Shown: positions 25,826 through 35,593, numbered from the stretch's first letter. The stretch: 64,000 bases of DNA from Cyanobacteriota bacterium erpe_2018_sw_21hr_WHONDRS-SW48-000092_B_bin.40 (GCA_030917395.1 JAUPUU010000203.1:1-64000); one strand, 5' to 3'. The notes: a model not told the origin generated them from the sequence alone. Translations and numbers: made by a program.

Positions 25826-26416
25826 GTGGATTCTGCTAGCCTAATCAATCAATTCTTGCTGGTGCTCCGCAATGGCGGCGGCATGCAAGCCATGCTGGAA
25901 TTTGCCTGTAAAAGTTTGACTGAGACTTTTAAGGCATCACGTACCATCGTCTGGTTAGTTGTCGGTGACGGACTGCGAGCGGTTGAATGCTTTTCCATTG
26001 ACAAGGAAGAACAGCTAAGTGGTCTAACTCTCAGCAGTATCGAATCGATGACTATTGTCATGGCATTTCTCTCGCGCTTCCCCAACGAAAATGGAACGGG
26101 CGTATTCGCACTACCTGAAGAATCGTCAGAGAAGACGATCTACAGCAACAGCGAAGTTGTCGACAAAATGGCATTTCAGTCGCAAATTTTGGCACAGTTA
26201 CGCTGGCGCGGAATATTTGCCGGATTCATCGACATTCAAAGCGATCAAGCAAGAGTATGGAGCGACGTAGAGCTAAAGTGCTTGCAAGAAGTTTCAGTCG
26301 CCCTTTCAGTTTTAGTTGGACAAATCCGCGATGCATCGCAGTTAGCCGCTGATCTTTGCGAGCTAAAAGCAGCCCAAGTGGCGGGCTCGGTTATAACTTC
26401 TGCCGACTTGACTTAG
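25826..26416 (+). CDS. GAF-domain-like protein
   Basis: This small cytoplasmic protein of 196 residues begins with GTG. Its pattern is that of a single GAF sensor domain: helix LLVLRNGGGMQAMLEFACKSL, strand RTIVWLVVGDGLRAVECF, then FAGFIDIQSDQARVWSDVELKCLQEVS. The FIDI...W.D.E...L.....L ending is very typical of GAF domains. No output domain is attached. With a 12-base gap after proline dehydrogenase it is probably cotranscribed, so a sensory or regulatory link to proline or redox state is possible but unproven. Ligand residues cannot be identified. Confidence 0.65.
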   Translation: MDSASLINQFLLVLRNGGGMQAMLEFACKSLTETFKASRTIVWLVVGDGLRAVECFSIDKEEQLSGLTLSSIESMTIVMAFLSRFPNENGTGVFALPEESSEKTIYSNSEVVDKMAFQSQILAQLRWRGIFAGFIDIQSDQARVWSDVELKCLQEVSVALSVLVGQIRDASQLAADLCELKAAQVAGSVITSADLT

Positions 26417-26428
26417 ACCACTAGACCG

Positions 26429-27313
26429 TTAGACCAAGGCCATGCTGGCCTGCTCATCAGCGTGGTAGGAACTGCGCACCAGCGGACCAGCAAAAACGTT
26501 GGTGAAGCCCATGGCCATGCCTTGCTCTTGCAAGAAAGCAAAGGTCTCAGGCTCGACGTAGCGCTTGACTGCAAGATGATTTTCTGTGGGTTGCATGTAT
26601 TGGCCCAGAGTAATCAAATCGACACCAGCCTTGCGCCAGTCTTTCATCACTTCCAAGACTTCTTCGTCGCGCTCACCTAAACCCATCATCAAGCCACTCT
26701 TGGTTGTCAAACCAGTTTTTTTAGAGCGGGCCAAAACTTCAAGGGAGCGATCGTAGCGGCCCTGAGGTCGCACTTCTAAATAAAGACGGGGGACAGTTTC
26801 AATATTGTGATTGAGCACATCAGGGCGAGCATCGAGCACAACATCTAGCGCTTGCCAATTAGAACAGAAGTCAGGAATGAGAACCTCAATTGCCGTGCCA
26901 GGGTTGAGGGCACGCACGGCCCGAATGGTCTCAGCCCAAACGGCAGCACCACCGTCTTTCAATTCGTCGCGATTGACCGAGGTAATAACAGCATATTTGA
27001 GCGAAAGCTTGCGTACGGCTTCGGCTACACGAGCTGGTTCTTCTAAATCTAGTTCGGTTGGCTTGCCAGTAATGACATTACAAAATCCACAGCTTCGCGT
27101 ACAAACATTACCCAAAATCATAAAGGTAGCAGTGCCGCGAGCCCAGCACTCACCACGATTTGGACAAGCTGCCGACTCGCAAACGGTATGCAAATCGTGC
27201 TGGTCAAGCAGCTCCTTGACGCGCCAGTAAGGCTCTCCTGTGGGTAGGCGAACCTTGAGCCAGGGCGGCTTGGGTAGCGATTCTTCTTTCTCAACAAAGA
27301 CTTTATGATTCAT
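26429..27313 (-). CDS. lipA: Lipoyl synthase
   Basis: This radical-SAM enzyme inserts two sulfurs into octanoyl chains on lipoyl domains of E2 proteins. It has 294 residues, normal for LipA. The auxiliary cluster motif CESAACPNRGEC (C-x4-C-x5-C) and the radical-SAM motif CTRSCGFC (C-x3-C-x2-C) are intact, and the C-terminal R-S-S-Y that ligates the auxiliary cluster is present (VRSSYHADE). It diverges from the pyruvate dehydrogenase operon, whose E2 needs lipoylation. The inverted repeat at 27374 lies in the shared promoter region. The 3' ends of lipA and the GAF gene are only 12 bases apart. Confidence 0.96.
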   Translation of the reverse strand: MNHKVFVEKEESLPKPPWLKVRLPTGEPYWRVKELLDQHDLHTVCESAACPNRGECWARGTATFMILGNVCTRSCGFCNVITGKPTELDLEEPARVAEAVRKLSLKYAVITSVNRDELKDGGAAVWAETIRAVRALNPGTAIEVLIPDFCSNWQALDVVLDARPDVLNHNIETVPRLYLEVRPQGRYDRSLEVLARSKKTGLTTKSGLMMGLGERDEEVLEVMKDWRKAGVDLITLGQYMQPTENHLAVKRYVEPETFAFLQEQGMAMGFTNVFAGPLVRSSYHADEQASMALV

Positions 27314-27373
27314 ATTTGCTTCAACGAATTTTTCTGTAAGACTGCGCCATTAAGCGAATTTTCCACAAACCTT

Positions 27374-27394
27374 TATAGACCCCTGCGGTCTATA
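27374..27394. promoter_or_regulatory. Inverted repeat TATAGACC-N5-GGTCTATA between lipA and the PDH operon
   Basis: Perfect 8-base arms with 5 bases between them lie 60 bases before lipA and 69 bases before the E1 alpha gene. It is central in the divergent promoter gap, as expected for an operator acting in both directions. The arm ends resemble a -10 box (TATA), so it could cover an RNA polymerase site. The regulator is unknown. Confidence 0.45.
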
Positions 27395-27463
27395 TATGAC
27401 ATACTTTGCCTGGTCTGTAACGGATCGTCAAGTAGAAGAAGTTAACGCGCAGAGCCAATCGCT

Positions 27464-28681
27464 ATGCCAGTTGACACTACAAAAGACGACCAAACAGCTG
27501 ATTTCCCTAGTTTCACCCCAGTTTTACACAATAGAGTGGATTCTATGCCAAGAACAAAAATCGAGCTTCCAAATATTGAGTATCTCTCCATTCTGGATGA
27601 AGACGCCAAACTCGATAAAGCTCTCGAGCCCAAAATTGCTCCTGAAACATTGAAGACCATGTACAAGTACATGTTGCTTGCTCGGCGCACCGATGAGCGT
27701 ATGCTCTTGATGCAAAGACAAGGACGCATGGGTACCTTCCCCCAGTCTTCTGGCCACGAAGCAATTTCGATGGGTTCAGCCATTCACCTTGGCAAAACCG
27801 ACTGGCATGTGCCAGCCTACCGCGAGCTAGCTGGTTTGCTCTATCGCGGCTGGTCGATTGAAACAACCTTACTCTATTGGAACGGTTTTGAAGAAGGCGC
27901 CATGCCACCAGAAGGCGTCAACGATTTGCCTGTATGCGTGCCAATCGCCAGCCAATTGCTACACGCAGCTGGCCTGGGAATGGCGATGAAGTTGCGCAAT
28001 GACAACAGCATAGTGATGACCTACTTTGGCGACGGTGCCTCATCAGAAGGCGATACGCACGAAGCCATGAACTTTGCTTCTGTCTATCAAGCACCTGTAG
28101 TTTTTGTCTGCCTCAACAATCAATATGCCATCTCAGTACCGATTGCCAAGCAAATGCGCAATGAAACAATTGCCCAAAGAGCAATTGCTTACGGCATGCC
28201 TGGAATCAGAGTAGACGGCAATGATGTTCTAGCCGTTTATGTTGCCACCATGGAAGCCGTTGAAAGAGCTAAGCGCGGCGAAGGCCCAACCTTGATTGAA
28301 GGACTAACCTATCGCTTCACACCACACACCACTGCTGATGATCCAAAACGCTATCGCAGTGATGAAGAATGTGCCCTCTGGACAAAGCGCGAGCCTCTTG
28401 CGCGCTTCAAAAAATATCTAGTAGCTAAGGGTGTCTACACTGAAAAGCAACTAGAAGAACTAGAGCAAGAGCTCGACACCATGATCAAAGCTTCTATCGT
28501 CAAAGTTGAAGAGATGGCACAAAGCGAAGAACTAGCCAACCCTCTCAGCATGTTCGACTATCTCTACAGCGATATTCCTCCTTACTTGAACGAGCAAAGA
28601 GAGGAGCTGAAGAAGCATTTAGAGCAAGTAAAAAATTCCACCAATTCTGGTGTCAGCCCGCAAAAAGCAAGCGCTCACTAA
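27464..28681 (+). CDS. pdhA: Pyruvate dehydrogenase E1 component, alpha subunit
   Basis: This is the thiamine-diphosphate subunit that decarboxylates pyruvate with E1 beta and acetylates the E2 lipoyl group. It has 405 residues. The TPP/Mg motif GDGASSEGDTHEAMNFASVYQ (GDG...N) and NNQYAISVP are clear, as is the phosphorylation-loop-like RFTPHTTADDPKRYR. The end ANPLSMFDYLY resembles Bacillus-type PdhA. It heads a four-gene operon with E1 beta, E2 and E3, divergent from lipA. Branched-chain or acetoin dehydrogenase are alternatives in this family; pyruvate is favoured because the set is complete and no branched-chain genes are near. The N-terminal 27 residues before MPRTKIELP may be too long; the downstream ATG at 27545 is an alternative. 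Confidence 0.88.
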   Translation: MPVDTTKDDQTADFPSFTPVLHNRVDSMPRTKIELPNIEYLSILDEDAKLDKALEPKIAPETLKTMYKYMLLARRTDERMLLMQRQGRMGTFPQSSGHEAISMGSAIHLGKTDWHVPAYRELAGLLYRGWSIETTLLYWNGFEEGAMPPEGVNDLPVCVPIASQLLHAAGLGMAMKLRNDNSIVMTYFGDGASSEGDTHEAMNFASVYQAPVVFVCLNNQYAISVPIAKQMRNETIAQRAIAYGMPGIRVDGNDVLAVYVATMEAVERAKRGEGPTLIEGLTYRFTPHTTADDPKRYRSDEECALWTKREPLARFKKYLVAKGVYTEKQLEELEQELDTMIKASIVKVEEMAQSEELANPLSMFDYLYSDIPPYLNEQREELKKHLEQVKNSTNSGVSPQKASAH

Positions 28682-28741
28682 AGCAATCTATTTGAGATGC
28701 TGATTTGCTTATTTTGCTTACAATTTTCAGGAGAATGACCA

Positions 28742-29722
28742 ATGGCGCAAATGAATATGGCAAAGGCGATTAACCTAGCCCTTTTCGAAGCAATGGAAAG
28801 AGATGACAAAGTAATCGTCATGGGCGAAGACGTTGGGCCCGATGAAGGCGTATTTCGCATCACCGAAGGTTTGTACCACAAGTTTGGCGACAAACGTGTA
28901 CTCGATACTCCACTAGCTGAATCTGGCATCATGGGTACAGCAATTGGTATGGCCATTTATGGCCTCAGACCAGTTTGCGAAATGCAATTTTCTGGTTTCG
29001 ACTACTACGCTTTCCACCAACTTGAGTGTCACGCCTCCCGCTTCCGCAACCGCACCAGAGGCCGTGTTACCGTGCCAGTAGTAATGCGCGCACCATACGG
29101 TGGTGGCATTCGCGCCCTAGAGCACCACTCTGAAAGTCGCGAAGCAATCTACGCTCATACTCCTGGTTTGAAAGTAGTAATTCCTTCAGGCCCAAGAAAT
29201 GCTCGCGCCCTACTTCATAGTGCTATTCAAGATCCAGACCCAGTGATCTACTATGAGCCCAAAGCAATCTATAGATTGTTCAAAGAAGATGTACCAGAAG
29301 CAATGGAAACTCTTCCTATTGGTCAAGCTCAAGTTGTCCGCAAAGGCAAAGACATCACTCTTATTTCATACGGTGCTAGCCTGCGACCAACTCTTGAAGC
29401 GGCTGAACTGTTAGAAGAAGAAGATGGCGTGCAAGCTGAAGTAATCGACTTGCTGACAATTTCTCCAATGGATGCCACCCTCATTATCGAATCGGTGAAG
29501 AAAACTGGTCGCGCTGTAGTGGTGCACGAAGGCCCTAGAACTTGTGGTCTTGGCGCTGAAGTTGTGGCTCGCATTAACGAAGCCGCTCTACTTTATTTAG
29601 AAGCACCAATTAAACGAGTAACCGGCTTCGATGTACCAATTCCTTACTTCTCGAAAGAACGCTTCTTCTTGCCCGATCCAGAAAGAGTACTGGCTGCAAG
29701 TCGCGAAACACTCTCATTCTAA
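28742..29722 (+). CDS. pdhB: Pyruvate dehydrogenase E1 component, beta subunit
   Basis: This is the partner of E1 alpha in the heterotetramer, 326 residues as expected. It starts MAQMNMAKAINLALFEAM, then VIVMGEDVGPDEGVFRITEGL with the Glu that activates thiamine diphosphate. RVLDTPLAESGIMGTAIGMA and EMQFSGFDYYAFHQLECHASRFRNR follow. The C-terminal domain has VVVHEGPRTCGLGAEV. Ribosome site CAGGAGA lies 6 bases before ATG. It follows E1 alpha after 60 bases that hold no separate terminator or promoter I can support. Confidence 0.9.
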   Translation: MAQMNMAKAINLALFEAMERDDKVIVMGEDVGPDEGVFRITEGLYHKFGDKRVLDTPLAESGIMGTAIGMAIYGLRPVCEMQFSGFDYYAFHQLECHASRFRNRTRGRVTVPVVMRAPYGGGIRALEHHSESREAIYAHTPGLKVVIPSGPRNARALLHSAIQDPDPVIYYEPKAIYRLFKEDVPEAMETLPIGQAQVVRKGKDITLISYGASLRPTLEAAELLEEEDGVQAEVIDLLTISPMDATLIIESVKKTGRAVVVHEGPRTCGLGAEVVARINEAALLYLEAPIKRVTGFDVPIPYFSKERFFLPDPERVLAASRETLSF

Positions 29723-29751
29723 ATTCTAGTTTTGATATTTGAAGGTGGAAA

Positions 29752-31188
29752 ATGACGGTTGAATTTAAATTGCCTGACCTTGGCGAAGGCATTCACGAAG
29801 CAGAAATAATCGCAGTCAAAGTCAAAGAAGGCGAAATGGTCAAGGAAGACCAGATCATCTTTGAAGTTGAAACCGATAAAGCCGTGGTGGAAATTCCATC
29901 ACCTTATGCCGGTGCAGTGGCAAAAATTCACGTGGCTCAAGGTCAGACTGTAAAAGTTGGCTGCGTCATGATTGGTTATGACATTGCTGGCAAAGGCCAA
30001 GCTCAAGCTCCCGCTGCAGCGGCTGCCGCTCCAGCAGTGGCTCCAGCGAAGCAAGCAGTGGCCGCCGGTAACAACGGGGCAGCAACTCAAGCATCAGCTC
30101 ACCCTGCTGCTCAAGTAGCGACAAAGGTAGCGACAAAGGTATTGACTGGACCAGTTCCGGCCACACCAGCGACACGTAGGCTAGCTCGTGAGTTAGGTGT
30201 TGATCTGCATCAAGTGAACGCCTCTGGACCAGCAGGAAGAGTCTTAAAAGAAGACGTCATGGCCTACGCCGCCGGCTCACTTGAATCAAGAATTCAACCT
30301 GCTGCTACATCTGCTCCAACAGCAAACTCAACACCTAGCAGTAGTTATAGCAAACCAGCTGCCCCAACCAGTATGAAAGACAAGTACGGCGGCTCCAGTG
30401 CCGATGCTTCTCCTCTTACAGGGATGGGCGGCATGAATGCAGGGCCAGTAGAATATCCTGACTTTGCAAAATTCGGCGATGTCGAGCGTTTGCCACTTAA
30501 GTCTATTCGCCGCAAAATTGCCATGAATATGACTCAAGCCTGGACTCATATCCCGCACGTCACCCACTTCGACGAAGCTAACGTTACTGAACTCTCTAGC
30601 TTGGTGACTAAATACGAGAAAGAATTTGCGGCTCGCTCGGGCGACAACAAAGTGCGTCCAACTCTAACTGTATTCACTATCAAGGCTCTAGCTAGCGCTC
30701 TTAAGCTCTATCCTCAATTCAATTCAAGCCTGGATGAAAACACTGGCGAGATAGTAATTAAGCACTACTACAATATCGGCGTGGCTGTGGCAACTGACCG
30801 CGGCTTGATCGTTCCTGTCATTAAGAACGTCGATCAAAAGAGCTTCTACGATATTGCCGTAGAACTAGCCGATATTGCCGCCAAAACCAGAGCTGGCAAA
30901 ATTGAACTAGAGCGCCTCCAGGGTGGCACCTTCACACTGACCAATATTGGTGCGATTGGTGGCACTAGCATGTCGCCCATGGTCAACTTCCCTGAAGCCG
31001 CCATACTCGGAATGGCTAGAGCCAGCCAAAAACCAATTGTCAAAGATGGTCAAATTGCCATTGGAACAATTTTGCCATTAGCAATGTCATTCGACCATCG
31101 CTTAGCCGATGGTGCTGAAGCTGCTTACTTTGTGCAGCACGTAGTGAAATTACTGGAAGACCCCTTCAAATTTGTTTTAGAAGCCTAG
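29752..31188 (+). CDS. pdhC: Dihydrolipoamide acetyltransferase (PDH E2)
   Basis: This is the core of the complex, 478 residues. The N-terminal lipoyl domain has the lipoyl-Lys in VETDKAVVEIPSP (about residue 43). An Ala/Gln-rich hinge is followed by the E1/E3-binding domain PATRRLARELGVDLHQV...GPAGRVLKEDV (about 137-170). A second Ser/Pro/Ala linker precedes the catalytic acetyltransferase domain, ending in SFDHRLADGAEAAYFV with His and Asp of H-R-x-x-D-G. There is a single lipoyl domain. Gap to E1 beta is 29 bases; E3 starts 8 bases after the stop. It is the probable substrate for the divergent lipA. Confidence 0.93.
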   Translation: MTVEFKLPDLGEGIHEAEIIAVKVKEGEMVKEDQIIFEVETDKAVVEIPSPYAGAVAKIHVAQGQTVKVGCVMIGYDIAGKGQAQAPAAAAAAPAVAPAKQAVAAGNNGAATQASAHPAAQVATKVATKVLTGPVPATPATRRLARELGVDLHQVNASGPAGRVLKEDVMAYAAGSLESRIQPAATSAPTANSTPSSSYSKPAAPTSMKDKYGGSSADASPLTGMGGMNAGPVEYPDFAKFGDVERLPLKSIRRKIAMNMTQAWTHIPHVTHFDEANVTELSSLVTKYEKEFAARSGDNKVRPTLTVFTIKALASALKLYPQFNSSLDENTGEIVIKHYYNIGVAVATDRGLIVPVIKNVDQKSFYDIAVELADIAAKTRAGKIELERLQGGTFTLTNIGAIGGTSMSPMVNFPEAAILGMARASQKPIVKDGQIAIGTILPLAMSFDHRLADGAEAAYFVQHVVKLLEDPFKFVLEA

Positions 31189-31196
31189 GAGGCAAT

Positions 31197-32660
31197 ATGG
31201 TCGTAGGAGAGATGGTTCAGGAAGTTGAACTTGCTGTTATTGGTGGTGGCCCCGGTGGTTACACTGCAGCATTGAGAGCAGCAGAACTTGGTATCAAAAC
31301 TCTTTTGATCGATGCTGCACCAAAGCCCGGTGGTGTCTGTTTACACATGGGTTGTATTCCTTCTAAAGCCTTACTCCACGCTGCTGAAGTAATTCATTCG
31401 TCCAAGAGTGCCGAGAAAATCGGTATTAGTTTTGGCCCAGCAAAAATTGATATCGATGCCCTGAGAACCTGGAAAACCGGAGTGATCGACAAACTTTCCC
31501 AAGGCATTGTGGGAATGTGCAAAAGTGCCGGTGTAGAAATATTGCATGGCAAGGCTACATTTCAAGATTCGCGCAGTGTGAGAGTTGATTGCCCTGGCGA
31601 AAGTGCTATGCGCATCAAATTTAAGCACTGCATTCTCGCCACTGGCTCTAGACCAGTAAAGCTGCCCAAACTCTTTAAAAACGAAGAAGACATCAATAGC
31701 GACAAAGTACTAGATAGTACTTCTGCTCTCAATTTGGCCGACATTCCTAAAAAGCTAATTGTTATTGGTGGCGGCTATATCGGTTTAGAACTCGGCACAG
31801 TCTACGCAGCACTAGGAAGCGAAGTGACCGTAGTAGAAATGACCGACGGTCTACTACCTGGCGCTGACCGTGACCTCGTCAGACCACTGGCGAATAAATT
31901 AGGTGAGCAATTTAAAGCCATCCACTTGAACACAAAAGTAAACAATATATCAGTCACCAAAAGTGGTGTCGAAATAGAAGTGACCGGCAAAGATGTTCCT
32001 GAAAAACTTACCGCCGATAAAGTATTGATCTCAGTTGGCCGAAGACCAAACTCTGATGGCATTGGCTTAGAAGCAACCCAAGTTGAAATTGACCAATTTG
32101 GCTTTGTATTATCAGACGAAACCTGCCGCACAAAAGACAAGCGCATCTTCTCAATTGGTGACATTTCTGGTCAGCCTATGCTGGCCCACCGGGCAATTAG
32201 ACAGGCTTACGTGGCAGCAGAAGTGCTGGCTGGCAAACCATCAGCGTACGACAATCGCTGCGTGCCAGCTGTGGTCTTTACTGAGCCAGAAGTGGCCTGG
32301 TGCGGTTTAACCGAAACCGAAGCCAAGGCTAAAAACATCAGTTTCTCCACAGCCAAATTCCCCTGGTCAGCTTCCGGTCGAGCCATGACTATCGCCGACA
32401 CCAATGGAACCACTAAAGTGCTCTTCGACCCCAATACCACCCTAGTTTTGGGTGTTGGTATTGTCGGGCCACGGGCCGGTGATTTGATTTCAGAGGCGGT
32501 TGTAGCCATAGAAATGGGCGCTGTCTTAGAAGATTTGGCTGTAGCCATTCACCCACATCCGACACTTTCTGAAACAGTTAATGAAGCTGCCATGTCTGCC
32601 TTATCTAGACTGGATCGCCAGGCTAAAAAGGACAGCGAAAAACAAATCAGCTCAACTTAA
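31197..32660 (+). CDS. lpdA: Dihydrolipoamide dehydrogenase (E3)
   Basis: This flavoprotein reoxidises the E2 dihydrolipoyl group with NAD+. It has 487 residues. It shows the FAD motif VIGGGPGGYTAALRAAELG, the redox disulfide GGVCLHMGCIPSK (C-x4-C), the NAD motif VIGGGYIGLELGTVYAALG, the FAD contact IFSIGDISGQPMLAHRA and the C-terminal HPHPTLSETVNEA with the active-site His-Glu pair. AGGAGG 5 bases upstream of ATG decides the start. It ends the PDH operon; a weak stem-loop (about 32680-32698) follows before the coiled-coil genes. It may also serve other 2-oxoacid complexes or the glycine system. Confidence 0.95.
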   Translation: MVVGEMVQEVELAVIGGGPGGYTAALRAAELGIKTLLIDAAPKPGGVCLHMGCIPSKALLHAAEVIHSSKSAEKIGISFGPAKIDIDALRTWKTGVIDKLSQGIVGMCKSAGVEILHGKATFQDSRSVRVDCPGESAMRIKFKHCILATGSRPVKLPKLFKNEEDINSDKVLDSTSALNLADIPKKLIVIGGGYIGLELGTVYAALGSEVTVVEMTDGLLPGADRDLVRPLANKLGEQFKAIHLNTKVNNISVTKSGVEIEVTGKDVPEKLTADKVLISVGRRPNSDGIGLEATQVEIDQFGFVLSDETCRTKDKRIFSIGDISGQPMLAHRAIRQAYVAAEVLAGKPSAYDNRCVPAVVFTEPEVAWCGLTETEAKAKNISFSTAKFPWSASGRAMTIADTNGTTKVLFDPNTTLVLGVGIVGPRAGDLISEAVVAIEMGAVLEDLAVAIHPHPTLSETVNEAAMSALSRLDRQAKKDSEKQISST

Positions 32661-32749
32661 ATCAGAGTGTTGCTTAGTGCCCTGAAAAAGGGGGCATAAT
32701 TGGCTAGACTGATACTAAGTAGTACTGAAAACAGGAAGTAGAGGAATAG

Positions 32750-34171
32750 ATGGCTGAGGAGAGTTCTCAAGCGAATCGGTCTGAAAGTTTTGGATCAGCT
32801 GCAAATTTGATGATTGAAGCCTTAGAAAAGGCTAGCGCCGAATTAGAGCGCACTGTCACTCTATGTCTAGACCAACTTCATGCCTTCAGCGAAGGTATCG
32901 ATAGTAGCTTAGCTCTCCAGCTTGACAAAGTTATTCAGCAAAGCGAGCACCTTGTTGATTCACATGGCAATGACCTCGAAGCCAAGCGAGACGAAACTCT
33001 CGATACTATCAGTGCACTCGAAACAGCTGAAGTTGACCGCTTGATGCAAGGGGCAGCAGCCATACGCAGACGTTTTGCTGACAAAGTTCTAGAAGCAACC
33101 GACATCCTTACAGAGATTATGGAAGAGCAGTTGCATGACTTGGCCTCAGTCATTGATGCCCCCAGTGCCAACCTCTATGAAATCAGCCGTGAGCGCATTG
33201 CCCGGGTCACTGAGTTGGCTAGCTCAGGAAAAGATCGGGTCGAAACCGTAAGCCAGAGCTATGAAAACGGCATGTCCGATAAAGCAAAGACCATCGACGA
33301 CTCAGCTCAATCGGTTATCGAGTCATCAAAAGCCGAAGTCGACAGCCATCTCGCTCTATATAGCAGTCAGTTTGACGAAAAAATCGACGGCGTACAGAAA
33401 GAGCTAGGCGAAATAGTTGAGGCTGCCAGTAAAGACATTCGAGCACTAGCCCTGCGCGGCATTAAGACAATTGATGAAACAAGAATGACCAATAGCCAGG
33501 TCTTGGACGAACATATCAGTCACTGGCAAACACAGTTGTTGGCCATGAAAGACCGCTTCAAGCAAGGCAGCTTTGAGTCACAATCGCGTTTTATAAAAGA
33601 TTACAGCAACGAAGTAGAGAAAAAACTGCTCGCTGCTCAGGACGATATTAATAGAATAGCTTTTTCTGCCAAATCAAGAATGGTGGTCAACCAGAAGCTT
33701 GTACACAACTCACTAAGGCGAGTGGAAGGCAAACTTTCAGACGAAATCGATAGACTGTTTATCAAGTTCGAAGCCGCCCTAGCGCAAGAGTCGAAAATCA
33801 ATCTCATGGTCTCAGGTAATCGGCTATCAGCCAACCCTGAAGTGATAGACAAGCTCAATAGCAGATTAAGGGCCCATGGTGCTGAAGTAATCAAAACCTT
33901 CCGTCGTCAGGTAGAACAAACCGAGACAGAATTTGCGCGTTCATCAGCAGGTAGCAATGAGCGCATTGAGAGTATTAGACTCTCTTCAGTAGAATCTCTA
34001 GAAAAACAAGTACGCATAATGCGTTCAGACCTAGAGAGAATCACGAGAAACTTCCACAATGAACTTTCAGAATTGAACTTAAAGACTCCGGTCATAGAAG
34101 AATCAGGGCGGGCAGCAGCACTAGCTGTGATGGCATACAAGAGTGCCATGTTGTCTCTAGAAAACGATTAA
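32750..34171 (+). CDS. Coiled-coil protein 1 of a three-gene coiled-coil set
   Basis: This 473-residue protein is almost entirely alpha-helical, without signal peptide, membrane segment or enzyme motif. Heptad patterns with Leu/Ile/Val run through nearly the whole length. Charged Glu/Lys/Arg/Asp and many Ser resemble apolipoprotein-, methyl-accepting- or filament-type rods. Typical stretches are ALEKASAELERTVTLCLDQL and MRSDLERITRNFHNELSEL. The start has AGAGGAA 5 bases upstream. The next coiled-coil gene begins 19 bases after the stop. I do not recognise the family; a cytoplasmic structural or scaffold role is an inference from composition. Confidence 0.8.
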   Translation: MAEESSQANRSESFGSAANLMIEALEKASAELERTVTLCLDQLHAFSEGIDSSLALQLDKVIQQSEHLVDSHGNDLEAKRDETLDTISALETAEVDRLMQGAAAIRRRFADKVLEATDILTEIMEEQLHDLASVIDAPSANLYEISRERIARVTELASSGKDRVETVSQSYENGMSDKAKTIDDSAQSVIESSKAEVDSHLALYSSQFDEKIDGVQKELGEIVEAASKDIRALALRGIKTIDETRMTNSQVLDEHISHWQTQLLAMKDRFKQGSFESQSRFIKDYSNEVEKKLLAAQDDINRIAFSAKSRMVVNQKLVHNSLRRVEGKLSDEIDRLFIKFEAALAQESKINLMVSGNRLSANPEVIDKLNSRLRAHGAEVIKTFRRQVEQTETEFARSSAGSNERIESIRLSSVESLEKQVRIMRSDLERITRNFHNELSELNLKTPVIEESGRAAALAVMAYKSAMLSLEND

Positions 34172-34190
34172 CAAATCGAGGAAGACGTTA

Positions 34191-35528
34191 ATGACTTTTG
34201 CAGGTAAGAAGCTTCAAGACATCTACGACTCTGGTTCAGCTCGGCTGAATGAGCTAGAAGAAGCATCAACAGCGAAGCTAGCAAATAAAGCATCAGCCCA
34301 TGTCAATGAGCGGCAAGAATCAGAACAGCAATCAAAAATGGAAGTGGCCGCAAAAGCTGCCGCTGTTGAAGAAGAGATCAAAAGACAGGCAAAAGAAGCG
34401 GTTGAACGCATGCGCAATGCCGCGGAAAAAGAACGCCAGAGTACAGAGAACCATCTGCAACAGTTAACTGAGCGCTTGGCTCTCTTTAATGATGATCTAC
34501 GACGAGCAATCACCGAACTCAAAATTAGTCATGAAAGCACCTTAGATGACAACTTCATGCGTGCCGCTGACCACTATTCTAGTGTCGTTGAAGGTGCGGC
34601 AGTGGAGCTGGAAACTCAACACTATTTGAGTGGCCAAAGGCTAAGATCTCAATCTAGTTTCTTTTCTAATTCACTACAACAAAAATTAGATCACAGTTTG
34701 TGGGAATCACGCGGTAGCGAGAAGCAATCGAACAGCGCTCTATTTCGCAACTACATGCAGAAAGCAAATAGCATCGAAAGCCATTTCTCGACTTTGATGC
34801 AGCGCTTTAATGCTGATTTCCAAGCAGAGTTCAGTAATCTCGAATCTCATTCTAAGTCTTCCGAAAGTGGATTAGAAGGCGATTCCGAGGCTCTACATCT
34901 TAAAATTGACGACATCTTGAGAGCTATTGAGCAAGATGTAAACAACGTTTTTAGTGCCGCCAGTGACTCTAACGTCAGTGCCCTAAAAGCCAAGTTTGAA
35001 GGCGTCTGTGAGCAGATCGAAGACCTGGCACAAGATACATCAAAAAAACTTACTGATGATACCACCACCGCTACCAGTCGATTGACCCAAGCATCTCAAA
35101 GCAGCAACGAAGCACTGAAGAAAAAATGCGATGACGTCAAAGAGCGAGTGCAGATGGATATGCAAGCCTTTGTTGCCCGCATGAATGGCAAAGTGAGCGA
35201 GACCGAATTAGTAAGGGCTCAGCTGGAAGAGGCTAAGTCGCGAGTAATTAACGAGATTCGTTCTGAACTCATTGCTATTCGCAATGGCTTCGAGACCAAG
35301 CTGGGCGAACTAATGAAAGACGCAGTGGCATCGCTAACCAATGTTGGTGCCGAAGTTGATAGTGAAATGAAAGGTGCCTATGAGCGCTCATTGTCGAAAA
35401 TCGTTGCCGATACCCAGAGTGCAAAAAATGAAATAGAAGAATCGACCACTAAACTGGTTCGACAAATTAACGACCAAAAGGCTGCCGCACTCAAAGAGAT
35501 AGCGCATGCAGCAGGAGCTCCCGATTAA
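34191..35528 (+). CDS. Coiled-coil protein 2 of the set
   Basis: This 445-residue protein is again a continuous coiled coil. Its first half is rich in Ala/Glu/Lys/Gln (AAAVEEEIKRQAKEAVERM), its second in Ser/Asp/Glu. AGGAAG lies 7 bases before the ATG. Leading residues MTFAGKKLQDIYDSG are not a signal peptide and there is no membrane helix. It resembles gene 1 in length, composition and heptad style and is probably a paralogue, though I see no long identical stretch. Nothing catalytic is visible. Gaps of 19 bases before and 65 bases after suggest a single transcript with its neighbours. Confidence 0.8.
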   Translation: MTFAGKKLQDIYDSGSARLNELEEASTAKLANKASAHVNERQESEQQSKMEVAAKAAAVEEEIKRQAKEAVERMRNAAEKERQSTENHLQQLTERLALFNDDLRRAITELKISHESTLDDNFMRAADHYSSVVEGAAVELETQHYLSGQRLRSQSSFFSNSLQQKLDHSLWESRGSEKQSNSALFRNYMQKANSIESHFSTLMQRFNADFQAEFSNLESHSKSSESGLEGDSEALHLKIDDILRAIEQDVNNVFSAASDSNVSALKAKFEGVCEQIEDLAQDTSKKLTDDTTTATSRLTQASQSSNEALKKKCDDVKERVQMDMQAFVARMNGKVSETELVRAQLEEAKSRVINEIRSELIAIRNGFETKLGELMKDAVASLTNVGAEVDSEMKGAYERSLSKIVADTQSAKNEIEESTTKLVRQINDQKAAALKEIAHAAGAPD

Positions 35529-35593
35529 ATCAACCTCACCAGTACAGATAGAGAAATCACACTCCCAACCAGGACTCTTCACAAGATAACGCC

